NCBI RefSeq assembly: GCF_040546815.1 | Contig: NZ_JBEPOO010000001.1 | Location: 806,001-870,000, forward strand | Source: Devosia sp. 2618 | Lineage (GTDB): Bacteria; Pseudomonadota; Alphaproteobacteria; Rhizobiales; Devosiaceae | DNA: 64,000 nt | Direction: 5' to 3' | Part shown: positions 1-8,907 of the stretch, in pieces | Numbering within the stretch: position 1 is the first letter of the stretch | How the letters are laid out: each line of letters opens with the position of its first letter | Position numbers and translations under genes: made by a program | Notes under the pieces: generated by a model | Seen by the model: the letters and a program-made list of their open reading frames with translations, nothing else | What the model was told of the DNA's origin: nothing | The model's database searches: none

Positions 1-1146
1 GTGGGTGGGGGCAATGCCGACGGCTTCGAGGAGGCGGTAGGCGTAGAAGTGGCCGCCGCCGGCCATGATGCCGTGTTTGGCAAGGCGTGAGGCGACGACG
101 GCGCCGGGTTCGTTGAGGGCCAGCGCGATGGTGGGCGCGCGGCTGGCGGGATCGTCGGGGCCGATGAGGCGGACGGAGTTTTTCTGGCGCAGATAGTCGA
201 GCAGGGGAGTCGCCAGGGCGATTTCCTGGGCGCGCATGGCTGAGTGGGCGCGGCGGAAGGGATCGGCGCCTTCGACGCTATCGCCTGCGATGGCCGCGAC
301 GGTTTCGAGATAGTCGACAATGCCGGACGAGGCGGCGATCTGGGCGTGGTCGGGGCCGGCCGGGGTCAGGCGATAGCGTGGCTTACTGTCGTTGAAGAAG
401 TGACCCTGATTGGGGAGGGCCATGGCCAGTTCGGGGCGCACGGCCATGACGCCTTGATGCGGGCCAAAGACCTTATAGGCCGAGAAGAAATAGATGTCGG
501 CGCCAAGCGCTTCAAGATCAGGCAGGCCGTGTGGTGCGTAGCTGACGCCGTCGATGGCGGTGACTGCGCCAACAGCGTGGGCCTTGGCGGCGATCTGGGC
601 GATGGGATTGATTTCGCCCGCGACATTGGAGCAATGCGGCGCGGCGACGAGCTTGACCTTGGCGTCGAGCAGACGGTCGAGATCGGCCAGCGACAGGCGG
701 CCGGTCTGCGGATCGACTTTCCACTCGCGGATTTCGGCGCCCATTTTGGCCAGCCGCCGCCAATTACCGGAATTGGCTTCGTGATCCTGATTGGTGACGA
801 TGATGGCATCGCCGGGCTGCAAATACTCGCCGAAGGCTTTGGCCAGCACATAGGTATTGGCCGAGGCCGAGGGGCCGAAATGAATCCAGTCGGCGGTAAC
901 ATTGAGCGCCTGCGCCATGCGGGTGAAGCTGAGGTCCATCGCCTCGCCAGCTTCGATTGATGTCGGGTAATAGCCATAGGGCTGCACTTTTGTGGCGCGG
1001 TAATAATGGTCGAGCTTGGCGAGCACCGCGCGCGACGTGTAGGAGCCGCCGGCATTTTCGAAGAAGGCCTGACCCTGCAGGGACGGTTCGGCAAAGGCGG
1101 GGAACTCGGCGCGGATGCGAGCCGGATCGAGGGGCAGGGCGGTCAT
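1..1146 (-). CDS. Class V aminotransferase (cysteine desulfurase-like), 3' end outside window
   Basis: The reading frame opens at the ATG whose first base is 1146 (protein MTALPLDPARIRAEFPAF) and stays open for 382 codons to base 1, so the C-terminus is cut by the window edge. It is a PLP-dependent fold-type I enzyme of the class V group (cysteine desulfurase/selenocysteine lyase-like). Visible marks are FENAGGSYTSR near the N-terminus, the SAYKVFGPH block in which Lys225 should form the Schiff base with PLP, and AIDGVSYAPHG with the cofactor-binding Asp. Such proteins are often annotated as cysteine desulfurase-like, but the substrate cannot be told from sequence and no Fe-S assembly genes are adjacent. 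A long antisense frame and a shifted frame cover the same DNA; only this frame has normal composition. Confidence 0.85.
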   Translation of the reverse strand, partial: MTALPLDPARIRAEFPAFAEPSLQGQAFFENAGGSYTSRAVLAKLDHYYRATKVQPYGYYPTSIEAGEAMDLSFTRMAQALNVTADWIHFGPSASANTYVLAKAFGEYLQPGDAIIVTNQDHEANSGNWRRLAKMGAEIREWKVDPQTGRLSLADLDRLLDAKVKLVAAPHCSNVAGEINPIAQIAAKAHAVGAVTAIDGVSYAPHGLPDLEALGADIYFFSAYKVFGPHQGVMAVRPELAMALPNQGHFFNDSKPRYRLTPAGPDHAQIAASSGIVDYLETVAAIAGDSVEGADPFRRAHSAMRAQEIALATPLLDYLRQKNSVRLIGPDDPASRAPTIALALNEPGAVVASRLAKHGIMAGGGHFYAYRLLEAVGIAPTH

Positions 1147-1192
1147 GGTGCGTGTCCAGTCGGTGGGACCTCGATTGGTAGAGGATGGTTGG

Positions 1193-1228
1193 ACAAAAGC
1201 AAACCCCGACCGGTTGAGGGGCGGGGTT
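1193..1228 (-). terminator. Rho-independent terminator after the LTXXQ gene
   Basis: The stem AACCCCG/CGGGGTT (1202-1208 with 1222-1228) is followed on the minus strand by the T-rich tract TTTGCTTTTG. A second, GC-rich 11-bp stem (1265-1275 with 1292-1302, no T tract) lies closer to the stop of the upstream gene. Confidence 0.55.
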
Positions 1229-1311
1229 CGCGCAGCGCCATCTCGGGGGCGGAGATGGTGCCGGGTAGCGTCGCCGGGTGAGGGTTTGCGGGGCGACGCT
1301 ACGGAGACGGT

Positions 1312-1959
1312 TTAGCCGTTCGTTGCGGGCGCTGGTGGTGCGGGTGGAGCACCGGGGCCGCCCTGTGGGCCGTGGCCATGGCCACCGGGCTGACCCATAT
1401 TGCCTGGGCCGCGATTGAGGCCGGGACCACCATTGCGATCTGGGCGCTGGGGAGCGAGGGCCATCTGCTGTTCGGCGGTCAGGCTATCAAAGAAGGCCTT
1501 GGCCGATGGCTGGATGGCTTCGAGAGCGTCCAGACGAGCGGCCTGCAGCTTGATGCTGTTGTCGAGGCGCTCGGAGAAGGCTGGTGGGGTTGGCGTCTGG
1601 CCTTCGACTGGCGCGGCGGGGCGCAGGGCGTCAGTCACCTTGGTGAAGTCGGTGGCGGCGGTGAGGGCGGCGGTCTTGAATGCGTCGAACAGCGGCTGCT
1701 GGGTGGCGGTCAGCTCGATGCGGTGGCTGAGGCGCACCAGGGCAATTTCCACGGCTTCGGAGCCGCGGTCGAAATTGAGGAAGTCGCCGCCGCCGCGTGG
1801 GCCGCCGTGACGTGGGCCCTGATTGTCAGGGCGGAAGGACTTTTGCTGTTCGGCCTGGACTGGCGCGGTTGGCGTCTGTGCAAACCCTGGGGCAACTGCG
1901 GACAGGCCGATAGTGGCTGTCATCAGGGCCACAATGGCGGTCGAGGTGATCGTCTTCAT
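1312..1959 (-). CDS. LTXXQ-motif (Spy/CpxP-like) periplasmic protein
   Basis: The 215-residue protein begins with a clear Sec signal peptide (MKTITSTAIVALMTATIGLS, cleavage after GFA near residue 27). Two LTxxQ-type motifs are visible, LTATQQ in the middle and LTAEQQ near residue 165, in a helical region. They are flanked by Gly/Pro/His-rich tails (GPRHGGPRGGGD and HGHGPQGGPGAPP) that look disordered. Spy/CpxP proteins are ATP-independent periplasmic chaperones or envelope-stress adaptors; the His/Gly-rich ends might also bind metal, which is inference. The start is supported by AAGGA about 7 nt upstream of the ATG. No two-component system is adjacent, so its regulation is unknown. Confidence 0.75.
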   Translation of the reverse strand: MKTITSTAIVALMTATIGLSAVAPGFAQTPTAPVQAEQQKSFRPDNQGPRHGGPRGGGDFLNFDRGSEAVEIALVRLSHRIELTATQQPLFDAFKTAALTAATDFTKVTDALRPAAPVEGQTPTPPAFSERLDNSIKLQAARLDALEAIQPSAKAFFDSLTAEQQMALAPQRPDRNGGPGLNRGPGNMGQPGGHGHGPQGGPGAPPAPPAPATNG

Positions 1960-2078
1960 GGGTAGATCCTTTGCATGGGAGCCGGGTGATCCGGTATCGT
2001 CAACATAGGATGGGTCGCCTGTTCCTGACCTTGCGGTGGGATGAACACTTGGTCAGGTTGGTAATGAACGCCGACTGG

Positions 2079-3074
2079 TTATGGAGTCGGGTCCACCCTT
2101 TGGGCGATAAAAGCCAGCATTTGCTGGAGGGATTGCTGGCCTTCGGGCGTGTCGAGATTGAACTGATATTCGTGCGGCAGCGCAGGTTGGTGATCGGCGG
2201 CGAAGAAGAGGCTTTCGACCGGAACGTCGAGCGCTGTGAGGCGGTCGACGAGGGCGACGGCCTGCGGGGCGAGCGGGTCGCCATTGCCGCTGGTGACATA
2301 GGCGGGCGGAAAGCTGGCAGTGACGTAGCGGCCGACCGAGGCGAGCTCGAACTGGTCGTCGTCGAAGAAGTCGCTGACGCCGGAATAGGCCCAGAGTACC
2401 GCATTGATGAACCATGACATGTCGCCGCTGTCGCGAACCTGCTGCATGTCATAGGCGCCAGAAACCAGCAGGACGCCAGCCAGTTGGTCGGCGGTGATGG
2501 TTGGTTCGATGTCGACGGCGCGGGCATAGTCGGCGTCGGTGGTGAGATTGGCGACCTGGGCGGCAAGCTGGGCACCGGCGGAATCGCCGGCAAGAATGAT
2601 GCGGCTGGGGTCGATACCGAGATCGGCGGCGTGGGTCTCGATGTGGCCCAGGGCGGCGTTCACCTGCCGGACGGGCGTTGGATAGGTGGTGCCGAAGCCG
2701 GTAGAATATTCCAGGCCGACGGTGGCGTAGCCATAGCCGGTCAGCACCTTGAGATAGTTGGAGACGCCTTCTTTGCTACCGGCGATCCAGGCGCCGCCAT
2801 GGACCCAGACGATGACCGGGAGTGGGCCACTGGCATTGGGGGGCAGGTTGATGTCGAAGATTTCGGAGGTGCCGCCGCCATAGGGCAGGCTGGTGCGGCT
2901 GACGAGGCCGGGCGGGACGTGCTTTTCAAGCCGCGCTTCGGAGGCGGCGTCGCCCTGGGCGAAGACGTATTGGATCAGCGCCACCGCAGGCCATGGGCTG
3001 AAGCGAATGGCGAGGAACAACACAATGGCAAGCGCGGCGAGGATGCCGAGCGCCCAGTACACAAACCGTTTCAT
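2079..3074 (-). CDS. Membrane-anchored alpha/beta hydrolase (BD-FAE/HSL-type esterase)
   Basis: The 331-residue protein has one N-terminal membrane segment (YWALGILAALAIVLFLAI) and then an alpha/beta-hydrolase domain facing the periplasm. VHGGAWIAGSK carries the HGG oxyanion motif of hormone-sensitive-lipase-like esterases, and GDSAGAQLA is the nucleophile elbow. SGNGDPLAP supplies the acid region, and DHQPALPHEYQF near the C-terminus carries candidate catalytic histidines. This arrangement matches carboxylesterase or feruloyl-esterase-like enzymes; the substrate is not predictable. A G-rich stretch (GGGGG) 5-9 nt upstream serves as ribosome binding site. It is transcribed in the same direction as the genes on both sides but separated from them. 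Confidence 0.8.
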   Translation of the reverse strand: MKRFVYWALGILAALAIVLFLAIRFSPWPAVALIQYVFAQGDAASEARLEKHVPPGLVSRTSLPYGGGTSEIFDINLPPNASGPLPVIVWVHGGAWIAGSKEGVSNYLKVLTGYGYATVGLEYSTGFGTTYPTPVRQVNAALGHIETHAADLGIDPSRIILAGDSAGAQLAAQVANLTTDADYARAVDIEPTITADQLAGVLLVSGAYDMQQVRDSGDMSWFINAVLWAYSGVSDFFDDDQFELASVGRYVTASFPPAYVTSGNGDPLAPQAVALVDRLTALDVPVESLFFAADHQPALPHEYQFNLDTPEGQQSLQQMLAFIAQRVDPTP

Positions 3075-3131
3075 GCCGGCCCCCTAGCTGGCGCGATGCT
3101 AGCCGGGGAGCGGGCATGGGGCAACTGCGGC

Positions 3132-3560
3132 CTAGCTGGCGATGTACTCCTTGAGCACTTCGGCTTCGCGCTCGATCTCCTCGATCTTGTGCTTGACCAC
3201 GTCGCCAATCGACACAATGCCGAGCAGGTGACCGTGATCGGCAACAGGCATATGGCGAATGCGCTGGCGAGTCATGCGCTCCATGACCTCATCGAGGTCG
3301 GTATTGCGAGTGCAGGTCACGACGCTGCGCGTCATGCAATCGCCGATGCGCAGGCTCAGGGCGCCGGCAGGATCTTTGCCGAGGCGACGCACGATGTCGC
3401 GTTCGGACAGGATGCCGATGATATCGCCACCGACATCGGTGATGACGACGGCACCAATATTGTGGCTGTTGAGCGCGGCGACGACGTCGCCCAGTGTGCC
3501 CGTTTCGGGCAGGGTGTGAACGACGACACCCTTGGTTTGCAGGATGGTCTCGACAAGCAT
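3132..3560 (-). CDS. Tandem CBS-domain protein
   Basis: The 142-residue protein consists of two CBS domains (approximately residues 8-65 and 75-130). Motifs include NIGAVVITDVGGDIIGILSE followed by RDIVRRL, and later RIRHMPVADHGHLLGIVSIG. Free-standing CBS pairs bind adenosine nucleotides and act as energy or ionic sensors for partner proteins. The frame runs further upstream, but the ATG at 3560 is chosen because GAGGAGGA sits 7 nt before it; a longer start would add 31 residues of unlike composition. No partner enzyme is adjacent. This short type is common in Hyphomicrobiales. Confidence 0.88.
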   Translation of the reverse strand: MLVETILQTKGVVVHTLPETGTLGDVVAALNSHNIGAVVITDVGGDIIGILSERDIVRRLGKDPAGALSLRIGDCMTRSVVTCTRNTDLDEVMERMTRQRIRHMPVADHGHLLGIVSIGDVVKHKIEEIEREAEVLKEYIAS

Positions 3561-3634
3561 GTTGATTTCCTCCTCACCACGAGTTTGGACCAGCATGCTG
3601 CTGGCGGCAATAAGTCGATGGTCTGAACGGCCAA

Positions 3635-3662
3635 AGAAAAAGGGCTGGCACAAGGCCAGCCC
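3635..3662 (-). terminator. Rho-independent terminator of the small membrane-protein gene
   Basis: The stem GGGCTGGC (3642-3649) pairs with GCCAGCCC (3655-3662) around a 5-nt loop. On the minus strand the stem is followed by TTTTTCTTT, so it terminates the gene at 3688-3987. Confidence 0.8.
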
Positions 3663-3687
3663 AGTTGGTCAGGAGAGCTTTGGAGGC

Positions 3688-3987
3688 TCAGCCCTCTGCG
3701 CGGTCGGTGGACCACTGCAGGCGGGCCGAACGGGAAGCCCGGGCTTGCACCGGGATATTGCCGCGCAAGGCAATGCGCGCGACTTCGAACAACATCGCAA
3801 GAACAAGAATGGTCAGCGGCAGCATGAACGCCACGATCTGGGCGTCGGGCTGGTGCGCAAGATTTGCGGCAGTTGCCGGTGTGACGCCGGCGATCAGGGC
3901 CGTGGCCACCCCGCCGACCAGAACGGCCGTTGAGGAGATGGCGTAAACCTTGAAACTTTTCCGCTTGGGGGACGTAGATTTGTGCAT
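3688..3987 (-). CDS. Small two-helix membrane protein, function unknown
   Basis: The 99-residue protein has a basic N-terminus (MHKSTSPKRKSFK) and two hydrophobic segments, residues about 14-36 (YAISSTAVLVGGVATALIAG) and 51-72 (IVAFMLPLTILVLAMLFEVA), then an Arg-rich tail. I do not recognise the family. It has its own terminator and sits opposite the DUF4864 gene. A perfect CtrA-type box at 4105-4119 lies between the two divergent starts, so cell-cycle control is possible but unproven. Confidence 0.6.
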   Translation of the reverse strand: MHKSTSPKRKSFKVYAISSTAVLVGGVATALIAGVTPATAANLAHQPDAQIVAFMLPLTILVLAMLFEVARIALRGNIPVQARASRSARLQWSTDRAEG

Positions 3988-4104
3988 GGGATCGACGTCG
4001 TGCCTTGTCGTTGTGATGCGCTAAACTAAGCCTGATGAATGCGTTTCCAATTTGAGGCGAATTGGGTGGGTCGCGTACCATTTGAGGGCGGAACTGTGGC
4101 ATGG

Positions 4105-4119
4105 TTAACACCCCGTTAA
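4105..4119. promoter_or_regulatory. Perfect CtrA-type box
   Basis: TTAA-N7-TTAA, 26 bases before the DUF4864 ATG and 118 bases from the start of the divergent membrane protein gene. This spacing is the full CtrA recognition sequence of Alphaproteobacteria. Confidence 0.6.
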
Positions 4120-4144
4120 TGCAGCCACCCAACGGGAGACGACC

Positions 4145-4564
4145 ATGCGCGGGATTTTCGCAGTCGCATTAATGGTGATGGCTCTGGTCGTTCCGGCGCT
4201 GGCGCAAAGTGAATCGACGCCCTGGCATGCGACGGTAACCGGGCAGATCGAGGCGTTCCGCGCCAAGGATGGCGCGGCGGCGCTGGCACTGGCGGGGGAG
4301 GGGTTTCGGACCCGTTTCGAGGGCCAGCCGGAGGCGTTTTACGCGGTGATCGCGGCGTCGGGATATGCGGCAATCGTGGAGTCCCGCTCACACAGTTTTG
4401 GCGAATTCAGCAAGGCCGGTGACACGGCGGTGGTGCAGGTCGTCAAGTTCGTCGGGGCAAACCAGTCGCTCTATGAAGCGCTGTATGAACTTGCCGACGA
4501 GCCGGGCCAGGGCTGGCGCGTGCAGGGCGTGATGCTGCGTCGGGAGCCCGGCATCGGGATCTAG
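4145..4564 (+). CDS. DUF4864 secreted protein
   Basis: The 139-residue protein has a signal peptide (MRGIFAVALMVMALVVPALAQ) followed by a compact domain with PWHATVTGQIEAFRAKDGAA, FRTRFEGQPEAFYAVIA and a C-terminal GWRVQGVMLRR. This pattern fits the DUF4864 family of alphaproteobacterial exported proteins with an NTF2/SnoaL-like appearance. The role is unknown. GGGAG lies 9 nt upstream of the ATG. A perfect TTAA-N7-TTAA box ends 25 nt before the start, suggesting CtrA control. Confidence 0.75.
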   Translation: MRGIFAVALMVMALVVPALAQSESTPWHATVTGQIEAFRAKDGAAALALAGEGFRTRFEGQPEAFYAVIAASGYAAIVESRSHSFGEFSKAGDTAVVQVVKFVGANQSLYEALYELADEPGQGWRVQGVMLRREPGIGI

Positions 4565-4594
4565 CGCCGATACCGGGATGTTTCCCAAGGTTGA

Positions 4595-4789
4595 CTAGTC
4601 ATAGGCGGGGCTGCTGATCTGGTAGCCGGTTGCTGATTTGCGACGGGTCGTGATGGCGCGAAGCAAGTGTGCGAGCGGGGTCAGCAGGCCGCCTTTTGGG
4701 GCGTGGTTTTGTTCGGCAGACGCCGGGGCGTCGGGCTGTTCCCAGTGTTGGTGATAGATGTCCTTGAACATGTAGCTTGCGGGTATCAT
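4595..4789 (-). CDS. 64-residue protein opposite a LacI regulator
   Basis: The 64-residue frame (MIPASYMFKDIYHQHWEQPD) starts at the ATG at 4789, where AAAGGA lies 7-8 nt upstream. The frame continues upstream but would then translate the operator repeats, so the short start is preferred. The protein is soluble, with an acidic/aromatic N-terminal half and a basic C-terminal helix (LLRAITTRRKSATGY). I do not recognise it. It is divergent from the LacI-family gene, and its leader contains two of three operator-like palindromes, so it is probably a direct target of that repressor. The operators are the best evidence that the gene is real. Confidence 0.55.
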   Translation of the reverse strand: MIPASYMFKDIYHQHWEQPDAPASAEQNHAPKGGLLTPLAHLLRAITTRRKSATGYQISSPAYD

Positions 4790-4802
4790 TTGGAAAGTCC
4801 TT

Positions 4803-4898
4803 TTGAATCGGTTCAATATCCAGATGTGAGGTTTCTTGAATCGGTTCAAAAATGCGCCTTGACATGGACGGAGTCAAGGCAAATTTGAACCGATACAA
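4803..4898. promoter_or_regulatory. Three LacI-type operators between the 64-residue gene and lacI-family gene
   Basis: The palindrome TTGAATCGGTTCAA occurs exactly at 4803-4816 and 4836-4849, and a close relative, TTGAACCGATACAA, at 4885-4898. The centres are 33 and 49 bp apart. The central CG is typical of LacI/GalR operators. The third copy overlaps the weak -10 region of a TTGACA (4859-4864) promoter reading into the regulator, which suggests autoregulation. The first two lie in the leader of the opposite gene. Confidence 0.8.
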
Positions 4899-4939
4899 GA
4901 ACCGTGTTAGTTCAATGCCCAAGCAGGGAGCAGGCGGAC

Positions 4940-6004
4940 GTGAACAACAAGGCCGAGACCAGCATCAAGCTCAAGGACGTGGCGAAGGCGGCGGGTGTAT
5001 CGCAGGGCACCGCGTCCAACGTGTTCAGCAAGCCCGACGTGGTGCGCGAGGAAGTGCGCGAGCATGTGCTGGCGGTGGCCAAGGAGCTTGGCTATGCGGG
5101 GCCTAGCTTGACCGGGCGGCTGCTGCGGGCGGGCAAGATCAATGCCATTGGCGTCGCGACAGTAGAGCCGATGAAGTACTTCTTCGAAGACCCCTATGCG
5201 CGGGCGTTGATGGCGGGCATTTCCGACGCCTGCGACGCCAATGGGGCGGGGCTGTCGCTGGTATCGGCGGGCAACCCCGAAAAGCTGGCGTGGAATATTC
5301 AGAGCGCGCTGGTCGATGGCTTTGTGCTGCTGTGTGTCGATGGGGGCGACCGGCTGGTGGAGCTGACACGCGAACGGCAATTGCCGTTCATGGCGCTGTC
5401 GCTGGGCACCGACGATGGCAGCGTTCCGGCCATTGTGGTCGACAATATTGGTGGGGCGGCGTCGGCGGCGCGGCATCTGGTGGACCTGGGACACCGCAAG
5501 TTCGCCGTGCTCAGCACGGAGTATAGCGAGCGCCATTTTGGTCGGGTGACGGCAGCCGAGGCGGATGCATCGCTCTATACGACCTCCCATGATCGCATCA
5601 CCGGCTATTGGCAGGTGCTTGAGGCGGCGGGGATCGCGCGCGACGAGATCACCGTGTTTGAGACGCGAAACAACGAGGAGAGCGTTGTGGCGTGCCTCGA
5701 GGATCTGTTCGCCAATGGCCCGCGCCCAACGGCCATTCTGGCCATGTCGGACCGGATTGCGCTGATCGCCATGGACTGGCTGAAGCGGCGTGGCATTGCG
5801 GTGCCAGGCGATGTGTCGATTGTCGGTTTCGACGGGGTGCCAGAAGCCGCCGAGTCGGTGCCGCCGCTGACGACGGTGTCGCAGCCGATTGCCGAATTGG
5901 GGCGTCGGGCGGTGTTGGCAATCCTTGACGGTGATGGCCCGGAAGGGCGGCAGATGCTGGATGTGCAATTGGTGGTGCGAGCCAGTACAGCCGCGCCGTC
6001 ATAG
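4940..6004 (+). CDS. LacI-family transcriptional repressor
   Basis: The protein has an N-terminal LacI helix-turn-helix (IKLKDVAKAAGVSQGTASNV) and hinge, followed by a periplasmic-binding-protein-like effector domain (AIGVATVEPMKYFFEDPYAR to the C-terminus) ending with PSIVGFDG-type and PPLTTVSQPIAELGRRAV segments. The GTG at 4940 is chosen because GGGAG lies about 10 nt upstream; a GTG at 4904 in the same frame is possible but would overlap the operator zone. Total length is 354 residues, normal for the family. No sugar catabolic or ABC transport genes are adjacent; the only local partner is the divergent 64-residue gene. The effector is unknown. Confidence 0.9.
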   Translation: MNNKAETSIKLKDVAKAAGVSQGTASNVFSKPDVVREEVREHVLAVAKELGYAGPSLTGRLLRAGKINAIGVATVEPMKYFFEDPYARALMAGISDACDANGAGLSLVSAGNPEKLAWNIQSALVDGFVLLCVDGGDRLVELTRERQLPFMALSLGTDDGSVPAIVVDNIGGAASAARHLVDLGHRKFAVLSTEYSERHFGRVTAAEADASLYTTSHDRITGYWQVLEAAGIARDEITVFETRNNEESVVACLEDLFANGPRPTAILAMSDRIALIAMDWLKRRGIAVPGDVSIVGFDGVPEAAESVPPLTTVSQPIAELGRRAVLAILDGDGPEGRQMLDVQLVVRASTAAPS

Positions 6005-6049
6005 GCCTTGCCCGACGCGTGGGGGCGCTCTATCACACCTGCGAATTAA

Positions 6050-7264
<1,215 letters not shown>

Positions 7265-7320
7265 GGCTGGGTTTCTGCCATCGCGTATGCTGAGAGATAC
7301 CCCCTTCCTGCTCGATCACG

Positions 7321-7372
7321 GACTTAGCAAGGGCTAAGTCCTATCTCGCTTCCCTCCCCGCAAGGGGGAGGG
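7321..7372. repeat. Hairpin plus GC-rich palindromic repeat after aspC
   Basis: GACTTAG/CTAAGTC forms a hairpin at 7321-7340. CCTCCCCGCAAGGGGGAGG, at 7353-7371, is one unit of a dispersed palindrome that recurs at 12511-12531 and 12613-12633, with looser relatives at 16825, 17826-17960 and 48817. Confidence 0.7.
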
Positions 7373-7434
7373 TGGGTATCGCGTTTGTGACGCGTCTGGG
7401 CCATTCGGCCATAGGCCTCATGGCCTCCAAATCT

Positions 7435-7459
7435 AAAATCACGCCACAGGCGTGATTTT
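7435..7459. terminator. Bidirectional hairpin terminator
   Basis: AAAATCACGCC pairs perfectly with GGCGTGATTTT around ACA. It lies between the convergent aspC and 367-residue-protein genes, 10 nt past the latter's stop codon, and has T-rich ends on both strands. Confidence 0.7.
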
Positions 7460-7468
7460 GCCTGCGGC

Positions 7469-8572
7469 CTATTTGGAGCCCATCCAGCTCAAAAAGCCGG
7501 TATCCGATCCACCGGCGTCGGCGAACATTTGCAGGAGTTTGGTGGTGGACTGGTAGCTGTCGAGCGCGGTTTGGTAGAACTGGTTGCTCCAGCCGGCGGC
7601 TTGGCGTTCTTCGGTGCTCATGGACGAAAAGATCGACATGATGTTCTGGCTGAAGGCGGTGGGGTCGCTGGATTTGGCGGCGTTCTGGAAGCCGGCCAGC
7701 AGCGCCGCGCCGCTCTTGGTGCGGATGGCGGACTGGGCGGCGCTGACTTCAAGGGTCGAGAACTGATTGGTCTTGTCGAGCACGATGGACGAGAGCGTGC
7801 GGCTATCGAATTTTGACATGTCGATGAAGGTGCCGCTGGTGGTCGCCTTGTTGAAGGTCGCGGCTTTGCCAGCCTTGGTGGCCTCGGCATAGAGGCTGTC
7901 GAGGGTCTTGCGGGCGCTGGTGGCCACATCGGCAATGTCGACGGGCTGGGTGGTGTTGCCGGCCTCGGCCAGGGCCAGGTAGAGGGCGACCGGATCGTCC
8001 TTGCCCGCGTCGGGCAGTTTTTTGGCATCGGCCTGCAATTGCTTGAGGCCATCGGTGACCGCGGCGCGGCCGGCGATCCAGTCTGGTGCGGCCTTTTCTT
8101 CGGCGCCTAGGCTATCGAGATACTCGGCGGCAGCTTTGTAGAGGCCGGTAAAGTTGCCGGTGACCTTGGCGAGCGCGGCGGGACCGGCGAGAGCGGCCTC
8201 AAAGCGGCGCTGCATTTCGAGGCCGGCCGCCTTCTGATCGTCGCTGGTGAAGCTGGCATCGCTGGTCATGGCGTAGAGTTCGCGCGGATCAAGGCTGGAG
8301 AGATCAAGCGCCAGCTTGCCGCCTTGGAGCGGCGAGGTGCGGTCGGCGTCCTTGAGCAGGGCGACAAGCTTGGTGTGGGTGTCGGCGAGAACTGCGGCGA
8401 AGTCCTTGGCAGCGAGCGCGGCACGCGCTTCGTCGGAGAGGGTGACCGAGGTCGCGGACTTGGCGGTGTCGGATGTGTCGGTGGTGCTGGTCGACTTGGC
8501 CGTCGACGCGGCGGCAGGGGGCACGGTCTTGTAGTAGCTGCTGGTCACATAGCTGGTGTTGATGGCTACCAT
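7469..8572 (-). CDS. Uncharacterised Ala/Ser/Lys-rich helical protein behind a CtrA box
   Basis: The 367-residue protein starts MVAINTSYVTSSYYKT and has a Ser/Thr/Ala-rich flexible N-terminus, then SVTLSDEARAALAA and a long mostly helical body, ending SDTGFLSWMGSK. There is no signal peptide, membrane segment or cysteine. An upstream ATG in frame (8605) is rejected because AGGAG lies 8 nt before the ATG at 8572. The N-terminus and LSDEARA segment recall proteins of the flagellar and secretion world in Alphaproteobacteria, but I do not recognise a family. A perfect TTAA-N7-TTAA box lies 62 nt upstream, consistent with a cell-cycle or motility role (inference). Confidence 0.7.
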   Translation of the reverse strand: MVAINTSYVTSSYYKTVPPAAASTAKSTSTTDTSDTAKSATSVTLSDEARAALAAKDFAAVLADTHTKLVALLKDADRTSPLQGGKLALDLSSLDPRELYAMTSDASFTSDDQKAAGLEMQRRFEAALAGPAALAKVTGNFTGLYKAAAEYLDSLGAEEKAAPDWIAGRAAVTDGLKQLQADAKKLPDAGKDDPVALYLALAEAGNTTQPVDIADVATSARKTLDSLYAEATKAGKAATFNKATTSGTFIDMSKFDSRTLSSIVLDKTNQFSTLEVSAAQSAIRTKSGAALLAGFQNAAKSSDPTAFSQNIMSIFSSMSTEERQAAGWSNQFYQTALDSYQSTTKLLQMFADAGGSDTGFLSWMGSK

Positions 8573-8633
8573 CGGGCGCTCCTGCGAAAGATCGTGGAGT
8601 GCCATGCAATCGGCGTGCCGGGAAAAAACACTG

Positions 8634-8648
8634 TTAAATCAATGTTAA
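8634..8648. promoter_or_regulatory. Perfect CtrA-type box upstream of the 367-residue protein gene
   Basis: TTAA-N7-TTAA followed by C on the plus strand. It lies 62 nt upstream of the ATG at 8572 and 64 nt downstream of the last sRNA terminator. Confidence 0.6.
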
Positions 8649-8711
8649 CTTAGTGGCCTGTTCGCGCAGGGCGGCAGAACTTGCCGGGATGGGGGAAGAT
8701 TTGACCGCCAG

Positions 8712-8816
8712 AGAAAAAGAAAGGCCCCGCCCGAGGGGATGGGCAGGGCCTTATGGGGTCATCAGCCGAAGCATCTGACCTTGGAGGAGCAGCGCCACGA
8801 ACGCTGCTTGTTTGGT
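8712..8816 (-). ncRNA. Small RNA D of the anti-SD array (diverged member)
   Basis: A transcript of about 105 nt is predicted from a start near 8816 to a strong terminator: GGCCC-U-GCCC pairs with GGGC-G-GGGCC (8723-8732 with 8741-8750), followed on the minus strand by TTTCTTTTTC. It contains one CUCCUCC motif (8783-8789). Unlike its relatives the motif is not in a hairpin loop but beside a stem (AGCAGCG/CGCUGCU) inside an outer GACC/GGUC pairing. No reading frame of note is present. It is grouped with the other three because of position, motif, terminator and promoter layout. Start and end are inferred. Confidence 0.5.
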
Positions 8817-8822
8817 CAAAAC

Positions 8823-8851
8823 ACTATGATTTGCCGGGGTGATTAGCACAA
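8823..8851 (-). promoter_or_regulatory. Promoter of sRNA D
   Basis: On the minus strand TTGTGC (-35, 8846-8851), a 17-nt spacer and CATAGT (-10, 8823-8828). Confidence 0.45.
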
Positions 8852-8907
8852 TTGTTCAATGCGAAGTGCTGCCATGCAGATTCACAACTACCGGGAATGA
8901 AGGGGGC

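Noticed and set aside
366..1094. 242-codon minus-strand frame at the left edge
   Set aside because: It is a shifted frame of the class V aminotransferase gene, with an unnatural Ser/Pro/Arg-rich composition.
2484..3626. 380-codon plus-strand frame
   Set aside because: Antisense shadow of the alpha/beta hydrolase and CBS genes; no motif or ribosome site.
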